From CAVUCH01 sp963739995 (GTDB taxonomy: Bacteria > Acidobacteriota > Vicinamibacteria > Vicinamibacterales > JAENWD01), in contig CAVUCH010000018.1 of the NCBI GenBank assembly GCA_963739995.1, positions 248,001-312,000 of the forward strand: DNA of 64,000 nt. Reading direction: 5' to 3'. The notes under the pieces are model-generated. The model saw only the letters and a list, made by a program, of their open reading frames with translations. It was not told the origin of the DNA and did not search any database. Positions 28,001 to 41,802 of the stretch are shown in pieces (positions within the stretch are counted from its first letter, which is position 1; every line of letters begins with the position of its first letter). The translations under genes were made by a program, and so were the position numbers.

Positions 28001-28182
28001 GCCTGCTGAACGAGGCGATCTGGTTCTCGGTGCGGGGTGACTCGCGTCAGATGCCCGAACCGCAGCGGTTCGCCGCCTTCGACGTGATGCGCGCGACGAT
28101 CGACGAGGAGCGCGCCGAGGGTGCCCGCAAGCCGCTGTGGATGGCGCGCCTGGCCCTCGAGCGGCTCGCCCGCGCCCGATAG
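25090..28182 (+). CDS. Bifunctional YVTN beta-propeller / alkaline-phosphatase-superfamily phosphoesterase
   Basis: A 1030-residue exported protein with a signal peptide at 1-24. Residues about 200-480 hold YVTN-type propeller blades (for example SDGRELYVANNLGDSLGIV and DGSRLFVASANSDTVSVID). Residues about 510-1000 are a phosphoesterase (PF04185-like) with KENRTYDQVFG, where N517/T519 are candidate active-site residues, and the metal-ligand stretch VEDDAQDGPDHVDAHRS. A run of nine aspartates broken by one alanine interrupts the propeller near residue 392-402 and may bind cations. Probably a periplasmic phosphodiesterase or phosphatase whose propeller handles partners or substrate; given the phosphate genes nearby, a scavenging role is possible. 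Confidence 0.85.
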   Translation: MRNRRVACVCVLLVLAAGRGHAASTQVAPLQAAPPMQRPLDPAGDVILRDDGSIAEGSLPVSMLRSPDTSGPGGGGRYLVVINSGYGVQLQAGANEGQQLLQVVDLAARPVPAVVQDVYFPSPQSASVGAVFGRKPNRSGGWPLYVSGGFENRIWRLTFTPGAPRPITPAHGLADGPLKADTIELAGMAPGTEDPTYNSGREPLYPTGLGISSDGRELYVANNLGDSLGIVRDPAAPRPGLRVINLRPPSRRGQFVYPYDVRVIRGLDGRDKVYVSCWNDATVAVADPRRGRVTQRISVGSHPNALSATADGSRLFVASANSDTVSVIDTTTDRELVRIGVGLGDGTRTGSSTQALALSANERVLFVANAQTQSVAVVALGDDVFPSSRPPVDDDDADDDDDATNRTRVVGFLPTARYPSALAMVGADLYIGNGKGEPAPRPNAPTPEFPANAKLRGAYAPALLRGSLRRLTVPDPAALGAMTTRVLQANGLLGERVERLFAGPSPITHVIYIIKENRTYDQVFGDLVASGDGTPADGDASLALFGAGEAARLPGGPPQDITPNHRALALRFGLFDRFFVNSEASPDGHNWSTAAFSTDYVDKAFRWSYSGRGRSYDYEGFNRQPGLDGPELPGGLQLPASAEQLATFMRRFVPYLNGWRDAAEPDSLYLWDAAARAGLSYRTYGEFVGTLSADDVAAFNRRKPKVYPDVSPTVAAVPAKQALEANHNAQFRAFDMWTPDALTAASYAATHLSSMRVDPLVSLNHPDARFRGTSRLGAWLDDFRTAVEDLEGGRGDRLPALSILHLPNDHTVGVTPGLPTPQFHMADNDYALGRLVEAVSRSPYWKNTAILVVEDDAQDGPDHVDAHRSPVLVISAYNRRGALVHELHNTVSLIRTLELLLGIPPMNQLDAAAVPMTIFTDTADLEPYSARLPEVAIDNLVYAAPTSARERYWVDQTARMALTTPDAANPRLLNEAIWFSVRGDSRQMPEPQRFAAFDVMRATIDEERAEGARKPLWMARLALERLARAR

Positions 28183-28200
28183 CCGGCCTGACGCTGCGCC

Positions 28201-29169
28201 TCAGGGGCTTTCCACCGGCACGACACGAAGCGTTCGCCGTTCCGGACCGCGGACGACATCGAGCGACACTGGCACACCGATCGCGTCTGCCGTGAGGCGG
28301 CGCAACAGATCGTCGATGCCGCGGACGGGCGCACCGTCGAAGGCGACGATCAGATCGTGCTGCAGCATGCCGGCGAAGGCGGCGGGGCTGCCCGCGGCCA
28401 CGTCCGCGACCGCCACCGCCACCGTCTCGTCGAGGCGATGAAACCGGACGAGGCGCGGCGGCAACAGCGCGTCGTGGCCACTGATCCCGATGTAGCTGCG
28501 TCGCACGCGACCGTCCCTCAGCAATGCGCCGATGACCACGCGCGCCGTGCTCGTGGGCACCGCGAAACTTATGCCCTGCACCCCCGCGATTGCCGCGGTG
28601 TTGATTCCGACGACTTCGCCGGCGCTCGTCACGAGCGGCCCGCCGGAGTTCCCCGGGTTCAAGGCGGCATCGGTCTGAATCAGATGCTCCATGAGCCGTC
28701 CGGTGTGCGAACGCAGCGCGCGCCCGAGCGCGCTGACGACGCCCGCGGTGACGGTGTGCTGAAAACCGTACGGGCTGCCGATCGCGATCGCCACCTGGCC
28801 CGGGCGCAGTCGGCCCGAGGCTCCCAGGGGCTGATATGGAAGGTCCTGCCCCTCCGCACGGATCACCGCGAGGTCGGTGTGAGGATCCTCGCCGATGAGA
28901 GCGGCCGCCATTTCGCGTCCATCCGCAAGCGTGAGGTGCAGCGGTCCACCGCCGGCCACGACGTGACTGTTGGTCAGAACGAGGCCATCGGGCGACACGA
29001 TGAGCCCGGAACCGGTACCACTCCGCTCACCCGGCTTCGCCCGCGCACCTCGTGACCTGCCGCCGACATCAACCTTCACCACGCTGGGGCCGACACGCTC
29101 CACGACGCCAACCACGGCTCGGGAGTAGGCATCGAGCAGCACGTCGTCAGCCGGGGCTGCGGTGATCAT
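28201..29169 (-). CDS. S1C (HtrA-like) serine protease with PDZ domain, no signal peptide
   Basis: A 322-residue protein. The trypsin-fold domain (about 20-215) has an intact triad: H69 in LTNSHVV, D99 in EDPHTDLAVI and S175 in NPGNSGGPLV. One PDZ domain follows (about 225-320). DegP/DegS relatives carry a signal or anchor, but this protein has neither, so it appears to be cytoplasmic. It is the third gene of a tight operon, starting 2 nt after the LuxR-type regulator's stop, which in turn follows a second S1C-like protein. Substrate unknown. Confidence 0.88.
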   Translation of the reverse strand: MITAAPADDVLLDAYSRAVVGVVERVGPSVVKVDVGGRSRGARAKPGERSGTGSGLIVSPDGLVLTNSHVVAGGGPLHLTLADGREMAAALIGEDPHTDLAVIRAEGQDLPYQPLGASGRLRPGQVAIAIGSPYGFQHTVTAGVVSALGRALRSHTGRLMEHLIQTDAALNPGNSGGPLVTSAGEVVGINTAAIAGVQGISFAVPTSTARVVIGALLRDGRVRRSYIGISGHDALLPPRLVRFHRLDETVAVAVADVAAGSPAAFAGMLQHDLIVAFDGAPVRGIDDLLRRLTADAIGVPVSLDVVRGPERRTLRVVPVESP

Positions 29170-29171
29170 GG

Positions 29172-29789
29172 CTACATCTCGATGATGCCGCGTCGCAGGC
29201 CTCTGCGTACCGCGGCTGTTCGCGTCGACACGCCAAGCTTCCCGTAGATGGCGGCCAGATGAAACTTGACCGTGTGCTCGCTGATGCCCAGCTCGGCGCC
29301 GACCTCCCGATTCGACAGACCCCGGCTGGCGATCTCGAGCACGTCACGCTCGCGTGCTGTCAGCGGCTCCTCCAGCGCGAGGCCGTCCGCCTCGTCGTCA
29401 TCCCCGGTCCCGAACGTCGCATCACCGATCGCCGGCCTGACGCTCTCGGGCGGCACCACGCATAAGCCGTTGACGACCGCGACCACAGCCGCCTGAACTT
29501 GCGCCGCCCCGGCGCGACGGCCGATCACGCCCCACGAAGTCAGGCCCCAGCCCCTCACGCGGGCGGCGGCATCGACGTCGTCAGTCCAGATGACGACGGC
29601 GGGCAGCGCGCGGCGCTGGGCTGGTCTCGGCAGGTCGTCGCCCGCGATGACCGCCACGTCCGGCCGCATCGCGCTCATTGCATCAGCCGAAGTTGCGGCC
29701 CCGACTACCGCAATGTCGGCCGAGGCGGCGAGCGCGCGCAGCCGCTCCTGCTCCGCCACCGAGCGCGCCAGGATGAAGGCCCGGATCAC
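29172..29789 (-). CDS. LuxR/NarL-type transcription regulator with degenerate receiver
   Basis: A 205-residue regulator. The C-terminal HTH (about 140-200) is a clear LuxR domain (LTARERDVLEIASRGLSNREV, then HTVKFHLAAIYGKLGVSTR). The N-terminal 120 residues have a receiver-like alternating pattern but lack the essentials: no acidic pair near residue 8, and the phospho-acceptor position in RPDVAVIAGDD is not a normal LLLD aspartate. It is probably a pseudo-receiver that does not use phosphorylation. It sits between two S1C protease genes with 2-nt gaps on both sides, suggesting it is controlled by, or controls, proteolysis. Confidence 0.8.
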   Translation of the reverse strand: MIRAFILARSVAEQERLRALAASADIAVVGAATSADAMSAMRPDVAVIAGDDLPRPAQRRALPAVVIWTDDVDAAARVRGWGLTSWGVIGRRAGAAQVQAAVVAVVNGLCVVPPESVRPAIGDATFGTGDDDEADGLALEEPLTARERDVLEIASRGLSNREVGAELGISEHTVKFHLAAIYGKLGVSTRTAAVRRGLRRGIIEM

Positions 29790-29791
29790 CG

Positions 29792-30727
29792 TTACCTGCG
29801 GGTGATGCGTTCCCCGACGACAACGGGGAGGGTTTCCCGCGCTGAGCCTCGCAGCACATCGAGAGAGAGCGGCTGGCCAACGCGTTCCGAACCGAGCAGC
29901 GCGAGCAGGTCCTCCGGCGCCGAGAGCGCACTAGCGCCAGCTCCGACGATGATGTCCCCGACGAGCACGCCCCCCGCGTCGGCCGGGCTGTCTGGTGATA
30001 CATCGAGCACGAGAAGCCCTCGCTCGGTCGGCAGATTGCCCCGCCGGCGCGGCGGCAGGCGTACGGGCTGGGTCACCACCCCGAGATACCCCCGCGGGAT
30101 ACCACCGTGCTTCTCGATGGCTTCGACGATCGGCTGTACCAGGTCCACGGGAACCGCGAGGCCGCGGCCGCGCACCAGGCCGGCCGTCGCGACCCCCAAG
30201 AGTGCTCCATCCGGACCCGTCAGTGCGCTGCCCGAGAACCCCGCGTATGGCGAGAGCGGCAGCGTGAAGACGCGATCGAGCCTCGGCCCGTGCGCGGACT
30301 GCAGCGGCCCGGCCACTCCCGTGAGCGCCACGAGGCGCGCCTGCGCGCGGCCGTTCCAGGAACGTCCCGTGACGAGCACCAGTTCGCCTGCATGCGCTGC
30401 GGCAGAGGCGTGCGGCAGCGGTGGCGTGTCGAGATTCCCTACGCGCAGCACTACGAGATCGGACGCCGGGTCGTGCCCCGCGATCTCTGCCGGCAAGAAG
30501 GTCCCATCGTGACGCCGGACGCGTACGCCATCCTCCCACTCCACTGAGTGGCTCGTGCTGAGCACGCGGTCCGCCGCCCAGACGATGCCGCTGGCGGGTC
30601 GGGACCGGCCGTGCACCTGAACGATGGAACGGGTGACGCGATCGGCCGCGGATGACAACTCCCGCGACAGCGCGGACCAGACAGGCGATGAATCGGTGCT
30701 CACAGAATCTCCATGTGTGTGTGCCAT
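29792..30727 (-). CDS. S1C-like serine protease with PDZ domain, divergent active-site loop
   Basis: A 311-residue protein with no signal peptide or membrane helix. The trypsin-fold domain has H60 in LSTSHSV, D90 in HDPASDLVVL and the probable nucleophile S165 in YAGFSGSALTG, where the family normally shows GNSGGP. A PDZ domain lies at about 215-308. The triad looks intact but the oxyanion-loop sequence is divergent, so activity is uncertain. ATG 30727 is supported by a TAGCCT box 6 nt upstream. First gene of the protease-regulator-protease operon. Confidence 0.8.
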   Translation of the reverse strand: MAHTHGDSVSTDSSPVWSALSRELSSAADRVTRSIVQVHGRSRPASGIVWAADRVLSTSHSVEWEDGVRVRRHDGTFLPAEIAGHDPASDLVVLRVGNLDTPPLPHASAAAHAGELVLVTGRSWNGRAQARLVALTGVAGPLQSAHGPRLDRVFTLPLSPYAGFSGSALTGPDGALLGVATAGLVRGRGLAVPVDLVQPIVEAIEKHGGIPRGYLGVVTQPVRLPPRRRGNLPTERGLLVLDVSPDSPADAGGVLVGDIIVGAGASALSAPEDLLALLGSERVGQPLSLDVLRGSARETLPVVVGERITRR

Positions 30728-30733
30728 GACCAC

Positions 30734-30739
30734 AGGCTA
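30734..30739 (-). promoter_or_regulatory. Candidate -10 box (TAGCCT) for the protease-regulator operon
   Basis: On the minus strand TAGCCT lies 6 nt before ATG 30727, with no Shine-Dalgarno sequence. This is leaderless-type spacing like that before pstB. Confidence 0.4.
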
Positions 30740-30836
30740 CGCCGCTGGCGCGAGCCGCGGATCACCCGAATGGACAGGATTGCGGGCGACGTGAGGGAGG
30801 ACGACCGCGTGCGAGCAGCGCCGCGAGCGCCGTCCC

Positions 30837-32303
30837 TCACACCCGCACAGCGGTGTCCGGAACGGCAACGTAGTCGGCCGGCCTGAAATGCGACACGCGG
30901 CGGTAGAAGCGCCAGCTCGAATGAGGCCAGAGCGTTGAATTACGTCCGGTGCGATCGACGTACCAACTCGCGCAGCCGCCGGCCATCCAAACGGTGCTGC
31001 GCATGCGGCGATCCACGGCATCGACCCAGCGACGTTGGGCATCGGGCGTGGGCTCTATGACATCCACCCCGCGGGCACCCAGGTATTGCAAGGCTCCGAG
31101 CAGGTGATCGATCTGGGCCTCGGTCATGTAGACGACCGAGTTGTGTCCGAGGCCCGTGTTCGGGCCCAGCAAAATGAACAGGTTCGGGAACCCCGCCACG
31201 GTTGAACCAAGGTACGCCTTCGGGCTGCCCTGCCACGCTTCGGCGAGTGACAGGCCCATCCGGCCGCGGATCTTGCCTGCGAGGGGCGGGTCCGTCGGGC
31301 GGAACCCTGTCGCGAAGATGATGGTGTCAACGGTGCGCTCGGCGCCCTCGCCGTCCACGATCGTGTGCGGCCGTATCTCCCCGATGCCTGAAGTCACCAC
31401 CTCGACGTTCGGCTGCGCAAGCGCGGGATAGTAGTCGCTGGAGAGGAGGATGCGCTTGCAGCCCATCGTATAGGAGGGCGTGAGCTTGGCCCGGAGCGCA
31501 GGGTCGGCAATGCTCCTGGCCATGTTCCAGAGCGCGAGCCGCTGCGCAGGCCGCATCAGCGCCGGATGCCCGAACGTCACCACGAACGCTTCCCGGAACA
31601 GATAGATACCCAGCCGCGTGGCGCGATGCAGGATCGGCAGACCTCGGTACAGCCGCTGACGCCATGCGGGTATCCGGCCGTCGGGACGCGGCAGCACCCA
31701 CGCGGCTGTCCGCTGGAAAAGGTGAAGCGTGGCGACACGCTTCTGGATCTCGGGAATGAACTGGATGGCGGAGGCGCCGGTACCGATCACGGCCACGTGA
31801 CGGCCACGCAGATCGATGCTGTGGTCCCACTGCGCCGAGTGGAATGCGCGGCCCTCGAATCGCGAGAGCCCCGGCAGATTGGGAGTGATGGGGTCGCTCA
31901 GCGGACCGCCGGCAACCACGAGCACGTCGGCCGTGAATGACCCCCCTGTGGTGTCGATCACCCAGCGTCGCGCGCGATCCTGCCACTGCGCCGCCTGCAC
32001 GTCGTGCTTGAACCGGAGGTGCGGGAGGATGCCGAACTCGCGCGCGCAGCGCTGCAGGTACGCCCAGATCTCGGGCTGGCGTGAAAAGCGGCGAGTCCAA
32101 CCAGGCTCGAGCGCGAATGACAGCGAGTACAGATGCGACTCGACGTCGCACGCGCAGCCCGGATACGTGTTGTCGCGCCAGGTGCCACCAACATCGGAGG
32201 CGCGTTCGAAAACGAGGAAGTCGTCGATCCCGTCGCGCTTCAACCGGATTGCGGCACCCAGCCCGGCGAAGCCGCTGCCGATGATCGCGATGCGCGTGCG
32301 CAT
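30837..32303 (-). CDS. Flavin-binding monooxygenase, Baeyer-Villiger type
   Basis: A 488-residue FAD/NADPH enzyme. The N-terminal FAD motif is IIGSGFAGLGAAIRLK (residues about 6-21). The BVMO fingerprint FxGxxxHxxxW(D) appears as FEGRAFHSAQWD near 155-166, followed by a second Rossmann motif, VIGTGASAIQ. FATGFRPTDPP lies in the C-terminal half. It should insert oxygen into ketones or hydroxylate a lipophilic substrate, but the substrate is unknown. ATG 32303 is chosen because it begins the FAD fold, with TAGAAT (32318-32323) 14 nt upstream. The ORF continues open upstream without homology. It stands alone. Confidence 0.88.
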   Translation of the reverse strand: MRTRIAIIGSGFAGLGAAIRLKRDGIDDFLVFERASDVGGTWRDNTYPGCACDVESHLYSLSFALEPGWTRRFSRQPEIWAYLQRCAREFGILPHLRFKHDVQAAQWQDRARRWVIDTTGGSFTADVLVVAGGPLSDPITPNLPGLSRFEGRAFHSAQWDHSIDLRGRHVAVIGTGASAIQFIPEIQKRVATLHLFQRTAAWVLPRPDGRIPAWRQRLYRGLPILHRATRLGIYLFREAFVVTFGHPALMRPAQRLALWNMARSIADPALRAKLTPSYTMGCKRILLSSDYYPALAQPNVEVVTSGIGEIRPHTIVDGEGAERTVDTIIFATGFRPTDPPLAGKIRGRMGLSLAEAWQGSPKAYLGSTVAGFPNLFILLGPNTGLGHNSVVYMTEAQIDHLLGALQYLGARGVDVIEPTPDAQRRWVDAVDRRMRSTVWMAGGCASWYVDRTGRNSTLWPHSSWRFYRRVSHFRPADYVAVPDTAVRV

Positions 32304-32395
32304 GCCCTCAGACCGCGATTCTACGCCATCGGCAAAGCGGACCCCGTGATGGAGAGCCGATCTAGGGCCGTGACTTCTGTCCCGGCGGGACAGCG

Positions 32396-34630
32396 TCAAA
32401 ACCGGTGCAGGTAGGACGCCTTGAAGAAGAGCCCACGCCCGGTGGCGACATAGGGGCCCTGCCGTTCGATCCATTGCCCGTCGCGCAGTTCGCGCTGCTC
32501 GAACATCGCCCCGTAGCCGGCGTAGACAACCGTGCCGGGGCGCAGCTCGTAGGAGCCGAGCAGGTCGGTCAGGACCCGGCGCTGGTCGCTGTCGAACTGT
32601 GCGATGGCGCGGATGAACAGCTGCGGCGTAAACTGGTAGGTCGTCCTCGTGTTCAGGATGTCGATGGTATACACGCGCACACCGGTGTCCGCGCGATCGA
32701 AGGCCACGTGCGTGTAGCTCACCTGCTCGCTGAACCGGCCGGTCGGCTGAAACGTCGTGCCAGCGGAGAACGTACGCGACCGGCCGGCGAACGGCGATTC
32801 GGAGTCGTAGAAGATGGCGCCGCCCGCGTCCCACCTGGCATCGAGGCTGATCCACCGCTGGAGCTGCACTTCACCGTTGGCCCGCCAGCGGTTGGTCTCG
32901 AACTCGCGGCCGGCCCACGGCTCCTGGCCGAGAATGCGATCGAGGCGAAAGAATCCCTGCCGCGTGAACCGGAAGCGGCCGCCAAACACGGCAACGCGTT
33001 CATCGCCCCGCTGGATGCGATCCCGCCCGCCGGAGACGAACACAAATGGGGACACCCGCAGCAGCCAGGAGTATCGCGTCTTGTCCGGGTAGAAGCTGTA
33101 CTCGGCGTATCCCCAGCCGCTCGTGAACCCCACGCGGTTGTAGAACGCCGTATCCATCGCGAACCCGCGATCGTAGTGCTCGATTTGTCCCCCCAGGGTC
33201 AGCCGCTTCGAGTTGCTGAAGTAGTTCGCCTGCATGGCCACGCCGGAGTCATGGTCGCCCCGCCGGTCCGACCAGGACTGCAGCACCATCGCGGTCACCC
33301 GATCGCTGGCGCGCGGCCGCCACGACACATCGGCGCCGACCACCTGGTTCTCGTCGCCGGCGAATCGCGTCTGCGTGACGATGGCTCCCGCGAAGCTGCC
33401 TGGACTGAGGCTGTACTGGACCCGGCCCACGTTGAACAGCCGGTTCGCGTCATGGCCAGGCTCACCCGGTGCCGCCTCACGGCCGGGGGCCTCGTCGGAT
33501 GCGAGAAGGGACCCGAAGCTCACCCGGCCGGCGCTGCCCGTCACCTTTGCTCCCACGATGGGATCGACGATGTGCCGCGTGTGCACCGCCGCAAACATGC
33601 TCGCGTCGCCGTTGCCGACGCCGGCCAGCTTGAAGATGTCGGAGCCCTGCATGAAGAACGGCCGCTTTTCCGAAAAGAAGATCGGGAAGCGCTGGTTCAC
33701 CTCCACCTGGAACGCATCGCTCTCGACCTGGCTGAAGTCGGGGTTCACGGTCGCGTCGAGCGTGATCGTCGGCGTCAGGCCCAGCCGGCTGCTGAACCCG
33801 ATGTCCCCGTGGTTGCCGGTCTCGTTCCACGCCGGTCCATCGGTGCGGGCCTCGCTCCACGCGTAGGTGGCCGACGGGATGACCTCGCGTGCGAGGCGCG
33901 GCTCCAGATGGTCGAACACGAGTGCGGCATGCTTGTCGAACACCCACGTGCCGGGCTCCAGCGCCGGCCACGCGACCGACACGCCCACACGGCTGACGCG
34001 CCGCCAGAACAGGATGCCCATCCGGACCGCGTCGCCGCCCTTGAACTGCACGCTCTCGAGGGGCAGCCGGATCTCCACCGCGTACCCGCGGTCGTTGCGG
34101 CGACCGGCGCTCTCCCAGACCCAGTCAGGCGAGATGTCTTCTTCCGCCGACGCGCTGTTCAACATGTCGAGTTGAATCCCGCTCGGGTTGACCATCATGT
34201 GGTACGACACCTGGCCGGTGCCGAGCGCATCCAGGCTCAAGCCCACCCAGTCGTCGCTGAAGATGTTGTCGCGGCGTGTGATGGATGTCTTGATTTGGGC
34301 CGGTTCAGGGTCGTCGCACTGGAACGCGAAGTAGAGATACCGCGCGTCGTAGCCGATCCACACGTGCGTGGCTTGCGGGATCGTGTCGCCGTGCAGGGGA
34401 TTGTAGGACCGCCACTGATCGGCAGCGACCTCCGGCGTCGCCCACGCCGCGTCGTCGAGCACACCGTCGATGGCGGGGGGCGTGGCGAGCTTCACGGCGG
34501 TGATGCGCGGAGTGGAGGTGCTCGCTGCCGGAGCCGATGGAGTGACCGTCTGGGCCCCGAGGGAGGCAACGACCGCGACGAGGAGACCGAGGGACACGCC
34601 GACGGCGCGGCGGGCAGACGAACCGGGCAT
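32396..34630 (-). CDS. DUF5916 outer-membrane protein with CBM9-like N-terminal domain
   Basis: A 744-residue protein with a signal peptide (about 1-26, cut after LGA-Q). Residues about 40-235 form a family-9 carbohydrate-binding-like sandwich (PPAIDGVLDDAAWATPE, VWIGYDARYLYFAFQCDD). The remainder is a DUF5916 region with beta-barrel character ending FFKASYLHRF, a terminal phenylalanine typical of outer-membrane proteins. Members are common in Acidobacteriota and Bacteroidota. The function is not established; ligand binding or transport at the surface is inferred. ATG 34630 is chosen for the signal peptide, though no clear ribosome site precedes it. Confidence 0.8.
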   Translation of the reverse strand: MPGSSARRAVGVSLGLLVAVVASLGAQTVTPSAPAASTSTPRITAVKLATPPAIDGVLDDAAWATPEVAADQWRSYNPLHGDTIPQATHVWIGYDARYLYFAFQCDDPEPAQIKTSITRRDNIFSDDWVGLSLDALGTGQVSYHMMVNPSGIQLDMLNSASAEEDISPDWVWESAGRRNDRGYAVEIRLPLESVQFKGGDAVRMGILFWRRVSRVGVSVAWPALEPGTWVFDKHAALVFDHLEPRLAREVIPSATYAWSEARTDGPAWNETGNHGDIGFSSRLGLTPTITLDATVNPDFSQVESDAFQVEVNQRFPIFFSEKRPFFMQGSDIFKLAGVGNGDASMFAAVHTRHIVDPIVGAKVTGSAGRVSFGSLLASDEAPGREAAPGEPGHDANRLFNVGRVQYSLSPGSFAGAIVTQTRFAGDENQVVGADVSWRPRASDRVTAMVLQSWSDRRGDHDSGVAMQANYFSNSKRLTLGGQIEHYDRGFAMDTAFYNRVGFTSGWGYAEYSFYPDKTRYSWLLRVSPFVFVSGGRDRIQRGDERVAVFGGRFRFTRQGFFRLDRILGQEPWAGREFETNRWRANGEVQLQRWISLDARWDAGGAIFYDSESPFAGRSRTFSAGTTFQPTGRFSEQVSYTHVAFDRADTGVRVYTIDILNTRTTYQFTPQLFIRAIAQFDSDQRRVLTDLLGSYELRPGTVVYAGYGAMFEQRELRDGQWIERQGPYVATGRGLFFKASYLHRF

Positions 34631-34946
34631 GTGAGGTGAGACGAGTTGCGCCGCGGAGACGTTGGGAGCGTGTGAAAATACCCGGGACGAACGCCAGGGG
34701 GACAGCTCGAGCGCATCAGACAAACGGCCGGGCCAATGGATGAGCCTGGGCTGATTCTTGCTTGCCCAAACGAAGGACGTGGACGGCTCTCGGCGGGTGT
34801 AGTAAGTCCAGACACCAGGAGCCGGACGGAGATCGAAGCACGACACCGGCGGCGCATATGTGGCTGCCGGCGGCAGTTTGCTCGACCAACCCTCCTCGAC
34901 GGACCGGCAGGCTTATCTTCTTTCGCGAACAACGGAGATCGTGTCC
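34631..34946. other. 316-bp divergent intergenic region
   Basis: It separates the DUF5916 gene (-) from the poly-HAMP kinase gene (+). On the plus strand TATCTT (34914-34919) followed by a GGAG ribosome site is a plausible promoter and leader for the kinase. On the minus strand a TATTTT box lies near 34676. The small hairpin CTGCCGGCGGCAG sits at about 34863-34875. Nothing else is assignable. Confidence 0.4.
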
Positions 34947-41792
<6,846 letters not shown>

Positions 41793-41802
41793 GCCCAGGC
41801 CC

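Noticed and set aside
32405..34639. A 744-codon frame on the + strand through the DUF5916 gene
   Set aside because: It has Arg/His/Pro-rich composition without domains, opposite a gene with a clear signal peptide and barrel. Shadow ORF.
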